A stretch of DNA of 64,000 nt from Ruminococcaceae bacterium UBA3818 (lineage in GTDB: Bacteria > Bacillota > Clostridia > Oscillospirales > Ruminococcaceae), in NCBI GenBank assembly GCA_002369315.1, contig DFDW01000032.1, positions 1-64,000 of the forward strand. Direction: 5' to 3'. Under the pieces are notes generated by a model. That model did not search any database and was not told where the DNA came from. It saw only the letters and a program-made list of their open reading frames with translations. Both the position numbers and the translations under genes were made by a program. Below are positions 35,640 through 44,368 of this stretch, piece by piece. Each line of letters begins with the position of its first letter. Positions within the stretch are counted from its first letter, which is position 1.

Positions 35640-36539
35640 TCATATACCGTCCGGCTTCTGGATACCGGATTGTCTCAACGCCTGGACAAATGTATCATCC
35701 AGCGGGGCGGTCAGTTCGATTTGCTCCCCGCTAATTGGATGCAAAAAGCGGCACCTGAAACAATGCAGCGCCTGCCGGTCGATGATAAGGCTGTCGCCTC
35801 CGTACCAAACGTCTCCCGCCAGCGGGTATCCCAGATAGGACATATGCACCCGAATCTGATGGGTGCGGCCCGTTTCCAGCCAGAGGCGCGCAAGGCTGTA
35901 GCCGCCTTTTTCGGCGATGATCGCGTAATGGGTCACCGCCCTCTGCCCGTCAGGCGAAACCTCCCGCAAAATATGCACCGGGTCGACCCGCCGGATCGGC
36001 GCGTCGATTGTACCGGATTTTTCGTCCGGACAGCCGCAGAGGATCGCCAAATACTCCTTCTCCACATTGCCGGCCAGCTTCGACGCTGCATAGGGGTCTT
36101 TCGCCGCCACCACAATGCCGGTAGTGTCCTTGTCCAGCCGGTTGACCGGTCGAAAGGGAAGCGTTTGTCCCTGCGCTGCGCAGCGTGCGGCAAACACGTT
36201 GCCCAACGTATCATCCTGATGCTTTCTCACCGGATGACAGGGCATATGCCATGGCTTATTGAACACGACCAGCGACGCGTCTTCGTACAGTACCGGAACC
36301 TGTGCCACCAGCGGTACAGACGCTGCTTCCTGCTCCGGCCAGCGCAGGACAATGCGGTCTCCTGCCCGGACTGTATCAATGGTGCGGATTAGCATTTCGT
36401 CCCGGAGCAGCCCCCACGGCGGGTCCATTCTTTTTAACGTTTTCATCAGCCGGTAAGAAACGCCTTTTCCCCGGCGCAAAAAATCGCTGACGGCGCATCC
36501 GTCAAAGGATGCCGGGACCACAAAAATAAGTTCGCCCAA
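35640..36539 (-). CDS. RluA-family pseudouridine synthase
   Basis: The protein converts uridines to pseudouridine in rRNA or tRNA. It has an N-terminal S4-like part (VSDFLRRGKGVSYRLMKTLKR) and the catalytic motif RLDKDTTG with its Asp, then ETGRTHQIRVH. The open frame starts at 36593, but the promoter -10 box lies at 36560-36565, so that ATG would not be in the mRNA. The TTG at 36539 has GGGGG 7 bases upstream and gives 299 residues. RluD/RluC type; the target base is not clear. The stop is followed by M23 after a 250-base gap. Confidence 0.9.
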   Translation of the reverse strand: MGELIFVVPASFDGCAVSDFLRRGKGVSYRLMKTLKRMDPPWGLLRDEMLIRTIDTVRAGDRIVLRWPEQEAASVPLVAQVPVLYEDASLVVFNKPWHMPCHPVRKHQDDTLGNVFAARCAAQGQTLPFRPVNRLDKDTTGIVVAAKDPYAASKLAGNVEKEYLAILCGCPDEKSGTIDAPIRRVDPVHILREVSPDGQRAVTHYAIIAEKGGYSLARLWLETGRTHQIRVHMSYLGYPLAGDVWYGGDSLIIDRQALHCFRCRFLHPISGEQIELTAPLDDTFVQALRQSGIQKPDGI

Positions 36540-36559
36540 TGTTTTTCCCCCTTTGCACC

Positions 36560-36588
36560 AGTATAGCAAACAATCGGGCTTTTTTCCA
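36560..36588 (-). promoter_or_regulatory. Promoter of the RluA gene
   Basis: On the minus strand TGC precedes TATACT (36565-36560), and TGGAAA is 17 bases upstream. Confidence 0.6.
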
Positions 36589-36591
36589 CGC

Positions 36592-36621
36592 AAAAAAGGC
36601 GGCTGAGAAAAGCCGCCTTTT
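36592..36621 (-). terminator. ilvE terminator
   Basis: AAAAGGCGGCT pairs with AGCCGCCTTTT (11 bp) and is followed by T residues on the minus strand, 45 bases after the stop. Confidence 0.85.
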
Positions 36622-36665
36622 ATCCCATGTTATTTTCCGTCAGCCATCCGGCAGAAATTTTCCGC

Positions 36666-37739
36666 CTAGTCGCAGACTTTCACGCTCCAACCTTCCGGTC
36701 CGGGAATGCGTCCCCACTGGATGCCGGTCAGCTGATCATACAATTTTTGAGAGATCGGGCCGATTTTACCGCCGTTCAGCCGCAGAATTTGCTCGTCGAT
36801 TTTCAGCTCTCCGATAGGAGAAATCACCGCCGCCGTACCGCTGCCGAACGCCTCTTTCAAGCGTCCCTCTTTTCCCGCCTGCAGCAGTTCATCCACCGAC
36901 AAACGGCGCTCGCTGACCTTGTATCCCCAGTTTTTCAAAAGTTCGATACAGGATTTACGGGTAATACCGGGCAGGATGCTGCCGGTGAGCATCGGGGTCA
37001 CAATTTCGTCGTCGATGACAAAGAATACGTTCATCGCGCCAACTTCTTCAATGTACTTGCGCTCTACGCCATCCAGCCACAGAACCTGGGAATAACCCTG
37101 TTCATGCGCAACTTCCTGGCCTTTCAGCGAGCAGGCGTAGTTGCCGCCGGTCTTGGCTTCTCCCATGCCGCCGCGGACCGCACGGACATATTTGGTTTCC
37201 ACATAAATCTTGACCGGGTTAAATCCCTGGGGATAATAAGCGCCGGAAGGAGACAGCACGATCAAAAACAGATAGGTTTTCGAGGAATCCGTGCCCAATT
37301 TCGGCTCGGTCGCGATGACAAACGGGCGGATATACAAAGAGGTGCCCGCCGTATGGGGGACCCAGTCTTTATCCAACTCAACCAGCTTTTCCAAGCCCTC
37401 CAGGCAGAGTGCTTCGTCCAGTTGGGGAATGCACATCCGATCATTGGAACGGTTGATGCGCTTAAAGTTTTCGTCCGGACGGAACAGCAGGATCTGGCCG
37501 TCGTCCCCCCGGTAAGCTTTTAACCCCTCGAAAACTTCCTGTCCATAATGCAGGCATTTTGCGAAAGGATCCAGTTCAATGGGGCCGTACGGTACGATTC
37601 TGGGATCATGCCATCCTTTTCCCTCTGTATAGTCCATGACAAACATGTGGTCAGTGGTAACAGCGCCAAACCCCAGTTTTGTTTCATCCTGCGGTTTTTC
37701 TTTCGGCGTAGTCGTACGCACAATCTTTATTTCGCTCAT
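36666..37739 (-). CDS. ilvE: Branched-chain amino acid aminotransferase
   Basis: This PLP fold-type IV enzyme transaminates leucine, isoleucine and valine with glutamate. The 357-residue protein has FEGLKAYRG, the phosphate and substrate region SLYIRPFVIATE, the active-site Lys in TGGNYACSLKGQE, and LDGVERKYIEEVGAMN downstream. It is the longer, BCAT2-like form. AAAGGTG lies before the ATG. It is separate from gdhA, with its own promoter, but the two enzymes share the glutamate/2-oxoglutarate pair. No T-box leader is seen. Confidence 0.95.
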   Translation of the reverse strand: MSEIKIVRTTTPKEKPQDETKLGFGAVTTDHMFVMDYTEGKGWHDPRIVPYGPIELDPFAKCLHYGQEVFEGLKAYRGDDGQILLFRPDENFKRINRSNDRMCIPQLDEALCLEGLEKLVELDKDWVPHTAGTSLYIRPFVIATEPKLGTDSSKTYLFLIVLSPSGAYYPQGFNPVKIYVETKYVRAVRGGMGEAKTGGNYACSLKGQEVAHEQGYSQVLWLDGVERKYIEEVGAMNVFFVIDDEIVTPMLTGSILPGITRKSCIELLKNWGYKVSERRLSVDELLQAGKEGRLKEAFGSGTAAVISPIGELKIDEQILRLNGGKIGPISQKLYDQLTGIQWGRIPGPEGWSVKVCD

Positions 37740-37803
37740 CTTTGATTCACACCTTTTTTATTGATTCTTGGGCCGATTCATCTTTGCAATCGATATTTGT
37801 TTC

Positions 37804-37832
37804 ATTTTAGCACTTCGATACATGGGATACAA
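37804..37832 (-). promoter_or_regulatory. Promoter of ilvE
   Basis: On the minus strand TTGTAT and TAAAAT are 17 bases apart, with TGC just before the -10 box. Confidence 0.65.
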
Positions 37833-37900
37833 GTGCTCCACCGCCAAAAAGAACTGCATCGTTTCTCTGTCTTTTGGTAGTATCTGACGACAAAGTCTGA

Positions 37901-37949
37901 TAAAACAGCGCGGTGCGAAAACACGGCTTTGCCGGATTTTTCACACCGC
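37901..37949 (-). terminator. gdhA terminator
   Basis: GCGGTG and GAAAA pair with TTTTC and CACCGC with one mismatch, followed by GCTGTTTTA on the minus strand. Confidence 0.5.
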
Positions 37950-37974
37950 ACCCCATTTCCAAATCGAAGTCAGT

Positions 37975-39327
37975 TTAGAAAGTCAAGCCATAGGCCAGCA
38001 TGGTATCTGCGATTTTCAAAAAGCCCGCCGCGTTTGCGCCAACAACCAGATTGCCCGCCGCGCCGAATTCTTTCGAGGCATTATACGCATTGTGGAAAAT
38101 GCCGATCATGATATCCTGCAGCTTTTTATCTACTTCTTCAAAGCTCCAGCCATACCGCATGGAGTTCTGGCTCATTTCCAGACCGCTGGTCGCCACACCG
38201 CCGGCATTTGCCGCTTTCGCCGGCCCGAACAAAACGCCCTTGGCCAAAAACAGTTCCACCGCTTCCGGCGTGCTGGGCATATTCGCGCCCTCTGCAACCG
38301 CGATTACGCCGTTTTCCACCAGCATTTTCGCGCCTTCGCCGTCCAGTTCATTCTGGGTGGCGCAGGGCAGCGCAACATCACACGGAACCGACCAGATCCC
38401 CCGGCAGCCCTCGGTGTATTTCGCGCCGGAAACTTCTTTTGCATATTCGGAAATTCTGCCGCGGCGAACCTCTTTGATCTGTTTTACCACATCCAGCCGA
38501 ATGCCCGCCGGATCATAAACATAACCGGAAGAATCGCTCATGGCAATTACCTTGCCGCCCAGCTGCTGCGTTTTCTCCGCCGCATAAATCGCCACATTGC
38601 CGGAACCGGAAATTACGACATTTTTCCCTTTGATCGAATCCTGCTTCATATTTTTAAGCATCTCTTCGGTAAAGTACAAAAGGCCATATCCGGTCGCCTC
38701 TTTCCGGACCAGGGAACCGCCATAGGTCAGCCCTTTGCCAGTAAGTACGCCAGTATGTTCATTTCTAATCTTCTTATACTGTCCGTATAAGAAGCCAATT
38801 TCCCGTGCTCCAACACCGATATCGCCTGCCGGAACATCCGTATCCGGGCCGATATGGCGGCACAGCTCGGTCATAAAGCTCTGGCAAAAGCGCATGATTT
38901 CACCGTCCGATTTCCCTTTGGGGTCAAAATCGGAGCCGCCTTTTCCGCCGCCCATGGGCAGACCGGTCAGAGAGTTTTTAAAGCACTGCTCAAATCCGAG
39001 GAATTTGATGATCGAAGCGTTGACGGAAGGGTGCAGACGCAAGCCGCCTTTGTATGGGCCGATCGCCGAATTGTACTGTACCCGGTAACCGCGGTTGACC
39101 TGGACCTTGCCATTGTCGTCAACCCAAGAAACACGGAATTGCAAAAAGCGCTCCGGCTCCACGATCCGTTCGATAATACCGGCTTCTTTGATGTCCGGTC
39201 TTTTTTCCACTACCGGTTCCAGCGATTCCAGAACTTCCTGTACCGCCTGCAAAAACTCCGGTTCGCCCTGATCCCGCTTGCATACTTTTTCATAAACTTC
39301 TTTCATATAAGCACTTTTTAACGCCAT
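37975..39327 (-). CDS. gdhA: NADP-type glutamate dehydrogenase
   Basis: The 450-residue length and N-terminal extension fit the hexameric NADP-linked, ammonium-assimilating class. The substrate domain has KGGLRFHPSV-type segment KGGLRLHPSVNASIIKFLGFEQ and the catalytic Lys in GGGKGGSDFDPKGKS; the Rossmann segment is VVISGSGNVAIYAAEK. The segment IGPDTDVPAGDIGVGAREIGF is typical. It reductively aminates 2-oxoglutarate and supplies glutamate for IlvE. AGGAGG lies 7 bases before the ATG. Confidence 0.96.
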   Translation of the reverse strand: MALKSAYMKEVYEKVCKRDQGEPEFLQAVQEVLESLEPVVEKRPDIKEAGIIERIVEPERFLQFRVSWVDDNGKVQVNRGYRVQYNSAIGPYKGGLRLHPSVNASIIKFLGFEQCFKNSLTGLPMGGGKGGSDFDPKGKSDGEIMRFCQSFMTELCRHIGPDTDVPAGDIGVGAREIGFLYGQYKKIRNEHTGVLTGKGLTYGGSLVRKEATGYGLLYFTEEMLKNMKQDSIKGKNVVISGSGNVAIYAAEKTQQLGGKVIAMSDSSGYVYDPAGIRLDVVKQIKEVRRGRISEYAKEVSGAKYTEGCRGIWSVPCDVALPCATQNELDGEGAKMLVENGVIAVAEGANMPSTPEAVELFLAKGVLFGPAKAANAGGVATSGLEMSQNSMRYGWSFEEVDKKLQDIMIGIFHNAYNASKEFGAAGNLVVGANAAGFLKIADTMLAYGLTF

Positions 39328-39392
39328 ATGGATTCCTCCTGTAAAGCAAATTCGCCTGCAAGAAACACAGGCACAGTAATATTCATGTATCC

Positions 39393-39420
39393 ATTATAAC
39401 GAAAACATTTTTTTTTGCAA
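39393..39420 (-). promoter_or_regulatory. Promoter of gdhA
   Basis: On the minus strand TTGCAA and TATAAT are 16 bases apart, about 65 bases before the start codon. Confidence 0.7.
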
Positions 39421-39584
39421 GTTTTTTTCTTTTGCATGCAAAATTCTCCGTTTGCTGCAAAAAGATAAAATTTTAGAATCATCTGGTCAAATCGGTCAAA
39501 ATATGTTATTCTGATAAAAAATGAAGACTTTTGCCTGATTTTTTCGTTTTCTGTCTCAGAAACCTGTTTAAAGGAGTATTTCAT

Positions 39585-40127
39585 ATGTATTGTAGACATT
39601 GCGGCGCTGAAATGAATTCAGATGCACTCATCTGCCCTTCCTGCGGCGTATCTGCCGGCAGCGGCAGCACCTATTGTGCCAATTGCGGGGCAGAAAGCCA
39701 GCCCGGAGCAGTTTTCTGTTCCCACTGCGGCTGTCAATTCGCCCCGGAGCAGGCACAGCAGACATATTATCAGAATCCTTCCCAGCAGTCGTATCAAAGC
39801 CAGCCTTCTCCCGATGCGGCGCCCAACTATCAGGCGCCCGGCCAGGGATACCAGCCGCCGGTTTACCAGCCGCCGGTTTACCAGCCTGCCGGCGCTCCGC
39901 TGAAATCAAAGATGGCCGCCGGCCTGTTGGGGATTTTCCTCGGTTGTTTTGGCGTGCATAACTTCTATCTGGGTTATACGACAAAAGCGGTAATCCAGCT
40001 TTGCCTGACATTGCTCTCCTGCGGTATTCTAAGCTTTGTTTCCGCTATCTGGGGATTTATCGAAGGCGTGCTCCTGCTGACCGGCAGCATCAATGTAGAC
40101 GGAAACGGCATGCCGCTTCAGCAGTAA
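39585..40127 (+). CDS. Double zinc-ribbon and TM2-domain membrane protein
   Basis: The 180-residue protein starts with two zinc ribbons: Cys3/6/17/20 and Cys31/34/45/48. A Gln/Pro-rich linker with a tandem YQPPV repeat spans residues 55-105. A TM2 domain follows, with two membrane segments (about 110-128 and 134-158) joined by GVHNFYLGYT, the family motif. The function of such proteins is unknown; the ribbons probably face the cytosol. AAAGGAG is 9 bases before the ATG at 39585. RNase P RNA follows within 10 bases. Confidence 0.88.
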   Translation: MYCRHCGAEMNSDALICPSCGVSAGSGSTYCANCGAESQPGAVFCSHCGCQFAPEQAQQTYYQNPSQQSYQSQPSPDAAPNYQAPGQGYQPPVYQPPVYQPAGAPLKSKMAAGLLGIFLGCFGVHNFYLGYTTKAVIQLCLTLLSCGILSFVSAIWGFIEGVLLLTGSINVDGNGMPLQQ

Positions 40128-40135
40128 AGTTTGTT

Positions 40136-40486
40136 GATCTGCGAGCAGGCAGAACAGCAGCGTGCGCAGCGCCGAAAGGCCGCGCATGAGGAAAGTCCGG
40201 GCTTCACAGGGCGAGGATAGCTGCTAACGGCAGCCGGAGGCGACTCTAGGGAAAGTGCAACAGAAAAAAACCGCCGTTTGAACGGCAAGGATGGAAAGGT
40301 GAGGTAAGAGCTCACCAGCGTGCGGGAGACCGCGCGGCTGTGTAAACCCTATCCGAAGCAACACCGCAAAGGGACCGATACCGCTTGCCCGGCGGGTCCC
40401 GTCCAGGTGGCTTGAACCTTTCGGCGACGAAAGGTCTAGAAAGATTGCTGTTTTAAACAGAACTCGGCTTACATGCCTGGTCGCAT
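40136..40486 (+). ncRNA. rnpB: RNase P RNA, bacterial type A
   Basis: The catalytic RNA of RNase P matures tRNA 5' ends. The P4 half GAGGAAAGTCCGGGCT occurs at about 40189-40204, and the other end is marked by GAACTCGGCTTACA near 40460-40473. P1 pairs GCGAGCAGGC (40141-40150) with GCCTGGTCGC (40475-40484), ten positions with one G-G mismatch. The order of helices fits the ancestral A type rather than the Bacillus B type. I saw no promoter directly upstream, so it may be processed from the TM2 gene transcript. A very strong terminator follows. Confidence 0.95.
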
Positions 40487-40537
40487 AAACAAGGACCTCT
40501 CTGCCTATTTGGGCAGAGAGGTCCTTGTTTGCTTTTT
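40487..40537 (+). terminator. rnpB terminator
   Basis: A 19-bp perfect stem (40487-40505 with 40512-40530) is followed by GCTTTTT. It may also serve bofA on the other strand. Confidence 0.9.
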
Positions 40538-40558
40538 CCCATTTGTATGCCGGTTCTG

Positions 40559-40804
40559 TCACCGCCACAGCATTTTTAGCAGCCACATGGAGCAAATTCC
40601 AGGCGCTCCCAACAAGGCAGCCGAAAAGACCGACGCAAGATTCAGCGGCAGCGTTACGCCTGTCAAGCCTGCGACCAGGTTTAAAAGCCAGAAACTCAAC
40701 CCACCGCCCAGAGCGCTGCCCAAAATGCATCGTACCGGACGGCCTGTTTTGAGAAACAAAAAGCACATGAAAATTCCCAGGCCGCACACAATCCAAATCA
40801 GCAT
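40559..40804 (-). CDS. bofA: BofA-family inhibitor of pro-sigmaK processing
   Basis: The 81-residue protein has two hydrophobic segments (about residues 2-18 and 27-50) and a third toward the end, with GLSFWLLNLVAG and LPLNLASVFSAALLGAPG, the core of the BofA family. In Bacillus BofA holds the SpoIVFB protease inactive in the outer forespore membrane during sporulation. It lies 3 bases after yaaL, the same order as in Bacillus, which supports both calls. A GGGGGAG site overlaps the yaaL end. Confidence 0.88.
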   Translation of the reverse strand: MLIWIVCGLGIFMCFLFLKTGRPVRCILGSALGGGLSFWLLNLVAGLTGVTLPLNLASVFSAALLGAPGICSMWLLKMLWR

Positions 40805-40807
40805 TTT

Positions 40808-41092
40808 TCACTCCCCCGTTATGCCAACGAAAAAAGCCGCCTTCCCCAGCCGGGACTTTTGTTCTTTCGCTTCCCGCAGCAAAAAACGATAGCGGGCCGC
40901 AAGCGCGTTGGCCTCATAAATATAACTTTCCACAAGGTCCTCATCGGTAGCCATGTTAAAATTCGAGTCGACCTGCTCGATCTGTGTTCGCAGCCGCTCC
41001 AGATCCCGCAAAATTTCCCGATATTGCTCGATGGCTTCCTGATTTTCTCTCTCCTTGGTAAAAAATTTGATATTTTTTAAAATACCCTCCAT
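40808..41092 (-). CDS. YaaL-like small protein (DUF2508)
   Basis: The 94-residue acidic helical protein (residues 10-80 mostly Glu, Gln, Arg, Leu) has the YaaL pattern NFNMATDEDLVESYIYEANAL and a middle YRFLLREAK. It is next to bofA, as yaaL is in Bacillus, although recR is not upstream here. Its function is unknown. The ATG at 41092 follows an AAAGGCGG site; the frame opens as far as 41395 with non-family sequence. Confidence 0.82.
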   Translation of the reverse strand: MEGILKNIKFFTKERENQEAIEQYREILRDLERLRTQIEQVDSNFNMATDEDLVESYIYEANALAARYRFLLREAKEQKSRLGKAAFFVGITGE

Positions 41093-41223
41093 ATCATTTC
41101 CGCCTTTCCACAAAAGTCTATGCGGAAAGCTTGGACGCTTATGCTGGGATTTATGCAATTTTCGCGCGGTTATCCGGCGGCGGGCGGCACATACTATCAA
41201 TAAAGCCATGGGGAGGAACGGAT

Positions 41224-41403
41224 ATGAAACATTTTGGAACGGTGGGGGAACGCTACTGTATCGCCCAGCAGCGAAATGTCCCGGTCGAAATCTGGTGGGA
41301 TAACGACGGCAACCGTCTGGAACGCTGCTTAAATCAAGGCCGCTGCTCCTATGAAAAAAGCTATGCCAGCCGCTGCGGCCTGCGGCAGGATCCATTCAAA
41401 TAA
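41224..41403 (+). CDS. Small cysteine-containing protein, unrecognised
   Basis: The 59-residue protein has a strong GGAGG site 7 bases before its ATG. It has Cys12, Cys35, Cys41 and Cys51 and a WWDNDGNRLERCL segment, so it may bind a metal such as zinc. I do not recognise a family. It has no membrane span or signal peptide. It is divergent from yaaL and ends in a strong terminator, which supports a real expressed gene. A poor -10-like TACTAT lies near 41190. Confidence 0.6.
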   Translation: MKHFGTVGERYCIAQQRNVPVEIWWDNDGNRLERCLNQGRCSYEKSYASRCGLRQDPFK

Positions 41404-41411
41404 ATATATTC

Positions 41412-41457
41412 AAAATCCCCCTTGCGCGATAACACAGCAAGGGGGATTTGAACTTTT
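41412..41457. terminator. Bidirectional terminator between the small gene and rnr
   Basis: AATCCCCCTTGC pairs with GCAAGGGGGATT with an 11-base loop; T-rich tails exist on both sides. Confidence 0.8.
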
Positions 41458-41463
41458 ATGCTT

Positions 41464-43662
41464 TTATCTTCCTTCCGAAATTTGGGGGAGCGTTTCTTCC
41501 AGCGCAAAATCCACCTCGCCGGAGGAAACATCCGCCCGCGCCACCTTCACGCGAATGCGGTCACCGATTCGGAAGCGCCGGCTGCTGTCCAAATCTTTTA
41601 CCTCAATCTTTCCATCGTATTCAAAACGGCCCGGCATTTCGGCAATGCGGATCATCCCTTCCACCGTATTGGGCAGTTCTACAAAAATGCCCCGCTCCAT
41701 CACGCCGGAAACAATCCCCTCAAATGTCTCGCCCAAATGGGCGGTCATATACTCCGCCTTGTAACAGTCCTCGCAGCTGCGCTCTACTGTCATAGCCCGC
41801 TGCTCTGCCGCACTGGAGTGAGCTGCCGCGTCCTGCACAAATTTGCCGAACCGGCGCTGCATCTCTTGGGAATCCATTCCCTTGAGCGCCTCGCTCATGA
41901 TGCGGTGGATTGCCAGATCCGGATAACGGCGGATCGGGGAAGTAAAATGCGAATATTTGGAAAGCACCAATCCAAAATGTCCTTTGTTTACCTCGGAGTA
42001 GCGGGCCCTTGCCATGGACCGAAGCAGCTGGCTGTTCACCAGCATCTGCATATCCGTTCCTTTGACAGCTTTCAAAATTGCCTGAAGCTGGGAGGGCTGT
42101 ACGCCCGGTTTGATCTGCGCCGCATCCAGCCCCAATACTTTCAGCAGTTCAGCCAGCGCCTCCAGCTTCTCTGCTGACGGATCCTCGTGGATTCGGAACA
42201 AAAATGGCAGTTCCCGCTCCAGGCCAAAAGAAGCCGCCGCCTCGTTGGCCACCAGCATAAACTCTTCGATCATGCCCTCTGATTCGCCGCTTTGGCGCGG
42301 AAGGATATCCTGCACACGGCCGTCCTCTCCCACAAGGATTTTTGCCTCCGTCGACTCCAGATCCAAACTTCCCCGCTGCGTGCGGCGGCGGGCCAGCCGC
42401 GTCGCCAGTTCTTTCATCTGATGCAGGACAGGCTCCAGCCCGTAATATTTTTTGTGAAGATCCTCCCCCGCCGTACCGTCCAGGATTTGGTTGATCTCAC
42501 TGTATACGCCTTTGACCCTGGATCGGATCACCGTTTTGCGAAAAGCATACTCCATCAGCCCGCCATCCTGGTCCAGATGCATCAGCGCCGAGAAAGCCAG
42601 CCGGTCTTCCTGGGGATTCAAAGAGCAGATCCCGTTGGAAAGCTCCTTGGGCAGCATTGGAATGACCGCGTTCGCATAGTACACCGAGGTACCGCGCCCA
42701 AACGCTTCTGCGTCCAACTCGGACCGGGACCGGACATAATGGCTGACATCCGCAATGTGAACGCCCAGTTCCCATCCGTCTTCCAACCGGGTCAGGGAAA
42801 CGGCGTCGTCAATATCCTTGGTATCCGCGCCGTCGATGGTAAAAATGATTTCACCCCGTAAGTCCAGCCGTCCGTCAATCTCCCGCTGGGAAATCCCTTT
42901 TTCCTGTATGCGCCGCGCTTCCTCCAGCACTTGGGGCGGGAACTGTTTTTCAATGCCGTTTTCTGCCAAAATCGCCTCGCAGCAGACCGATGCCAGTTGA
43001 CTGGAACCGAATACCGCCATCACCGCCGCACGGTGGTCAAAATGCCGCCGGCCGCGTTTGACAATACGGGCCGATACCTTGTCCCCTTCTTTTGCGCCGC
43101 CGGTTTCGTTTCTGTCAACCGGGACAGGGCCTTTCATCTGCGTGTCCGGATACACCACCGGAAGACCGTTTTCCATCCGAAATGTCCCCGTAAAATGGTA
43201 ATCGGCTTCTTCCAGAATACGCAGCACTTCTCCTTCTTTCAAATTGCCGCGGCCCTGGCGCACCGTAATTTTCACGCGATCGCCCGGCAAAGCGCCCATG
43301 AAATAGCGTCCGGGAATAAAGATGTCCTCTTCCGCTTCGTCCGGGCGGACAAAACCAAATCCCTCGGTCACCTTTATCACCACCGCCTCAGCGGTTTGCC
43401 CCTGGTCCGATTGATAATAGCGGTCCCGTTTTTGCTGAACGGTTCCGTTTTTCACCATTCCCGCCAGTACCAGCAAAAACGCCTCGGTCTGATGGCGTCT
43501 CACTCCCGCCTGTTCCTGCAGATACTTTGCAGAAGCGCCGCGGCTGCCCGCCCGCTCCAGCACACGGATGATGTCCTTTTGAAAATCCGGCCGGGACGCC
43601 GGCTTTTTTCCCGGTCTGCGCGGCCGGAAATCTTTCTTTTTTGATGCTTGATTGTACTTCAT
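41464..43662 (-). CDS. rnr: Ribonuclease R
   Basis: RNase R is a processive 3' to 5' exoribonuclease that removes structured RNAs. In order are a basic N-terminal tail and winged helix, cold-shock domains (KVTEGFGFVRPDEAEEDIFIP), the RNB catalytic core (FTIDGADTKDIDDAVSL with the metal Asp residues) and an S1 domain (GVMERGIFVELPNTVEGMI). Length is 732 residues from the ATG at 43662 with AAAGGA 6 bases upstream. It is downstream of secG, as in Bacillus (secG-rnr), although a strong terminator lies between them here. smpB and ssrA do not follow in this window. Confidence 0.95.
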   Translation of the reverse strand: MKYNQASKKKDFRPRRPGKKPASRPDFQKDIIRVLERAGSRGASAKYLQEQAGVRRHQTEAFLLVLAGMVKNGTVQQKRDRYYQSDQGQTAEAVVIKVTEGFGFVRPDEAEEDIFIPGRYFMGALPGDRVKITVRQGRGNLKEGEVLRILEEADYHFTGTFRMENGLPVVYPDTQMKGPVPVDRNETGGAKEGDKVSARIVKRGRRHFDHRAAVMAVFGSSQLASVCCEAILAENGIEKQFPPQVLEEARRIQEKGISQREIDGRLDLRGEIIFTIDGADTKDIDDAVSLTRLEDGWELGVHIADVSHYVRSRSELDAEAFGRGTSVYYANAVIPMLPKELSNGICSLNPQEDRLAFSALMHLDQDGGLMEYAFRKTVIRSRVKGVYSEINQILDGTAGEDLHKKYYGLEPVLHQMKELATRLARRRTQRGSLDLESTEAKILVGEDGRVQDILPRQSGESEGMIEEFMLVANEAAASFGLERELPFLFRIHEDPSAEKLEALAELLKVLGLDAAQIKPGVQPSQLQAILKAVKGTDMQMLVNSQLLRSMARARYSEVNKGHFGLVLSKYSHFTSPIRRYPDLAIHRIMSEALKGMDSQEMQRRFGKFVQDAAAHSSAAEQRAMTVERSCEDCYKAEYMTAHLGETFEGIVSGVMERGIFVELPNTVEGMIRIAEMPGRFEYDGKIEVKDLDSSRRFRIGDRIRVKVARADVSSGEVDFALEETLPQISEGR

Positions 43663-43785
43663 TCTTTTCCTTTCCGATTCTCTCTTTCTTTTCATTCTTC
43701 CACATTTAAACCAAAATACAAATCCGCAGTGCGAAAGCCAACAAAAAATCGCGGGCGGATTTTGAACATCGAAGGAAATCCCAAT

Positions 43786-43815
43786 AGAAAAGCCCTGCCG
43801 ATGGCAGGGCTTTTT
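43786..43815 (-). terminator. secG terminator
   Basis: AAAAGCCCTGCC pairs with GGCAGGGCTTTT around a 3-base loop, directly after the secG stop. Confidence 0.9.
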
Positions 43816-43822
43816 GCCGCTA

Positions 43823-44068
43823 TTAGAAATAAATGCTTAAAATCCAAACCAAAAAAGTTACAACGAGAAATACCGCGCCGATCACTTTTGTATACTTGGA
43901 AAGGAGCACATCCAGCGTTTTTGCTCTGTTTTTGCCATAGCTTTGGGGTTGGGCACCGCCCAGCGCCGCCGCGCCGCCGCCTTTCCCCTCCTGCATCAGG
44001 ACCATGATGATAATGGCAATGGCCATCAGAATCAGCAAAATACCGCCGATTATTTCAAATGCCTGCAT
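43823..44068 (-). CDS. secG: Protein translocase subunit SecG
   Basis: SecG is a small partner of SecYE. The 81-residue protein has two hydrophobic segments (residues 6-25 and 58-79) joined by the glycine-rich cytosolic loop QEGKGGGAAALGGAQPQSYG, which defines the family. GGAGG lies 6 bases before the ATG. Its own promoter and terminator flank it, though rnr follows. Confidence 0.95.
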   Translation of the reverse strand: MQAFEIIGGILLILMAIAIIIMVLMQEGKGGGAAALGGAQPQSYGKNRAKTLDVLLSKYTKVIGAVFLVVTFLVWILSIYF

Positions 44069-44101
44069 AGCGCACCTCCAGAAATTCTGTTTAACGTTAT
44101 T

Positions 44102-44130
44102 ATCTTAGCATAGTTTGTTGTGCTTTGCAA
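44102..44130 (-). promoter_or_regulatory. Promoter of secG
   Basis: On the minus strand TTGCAA and TAAGAT are 17 bases apart with TGC before the -10 box. Confidence 0.6.
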
Positions 44131-44368
44131 TATTTTTCGCAAAAAAGCCTGGCAATCTTTTTTGCGCGCATAAATAAAAAAGCTGCGGAAATACTGTTAC
44201 TGGTTATGCGGGAGCCCTTTATCCCTGTTGCGTTTGAAAGGGCGCCGGCAAAGCCACCGGCTGCCGGCGTCCTGCGCGGGCGGCCTTTTTTGCCTTTGTA
44301 CTGTTTTTATGACCTGCCTCCGGGTACCCGGCTGCCTCTTTCTTTCACGCAGCTTTTATCCTGTTGGG
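44131..44368. other. Gene-free stretch with hairpins
   Basis: I find no credible gene here. CGCCGGCA (44243-44250) pairs with TGCCGGCG (44262-44269). On the plus strand GGCTGCC (44259-44265) can pair with GGGCGGCC (44278-44285) and is followed by six T, a plus-strand terminator form. Either may help end the leftward parC-like gene; the second has no plus-strand gene to serve. Confidence 0.4.

Noticed and set aside
37740..37803. T-box leader before ilvE
   Set aside because: The leader is about 60 bases and contains no T-box consensus or terminator.
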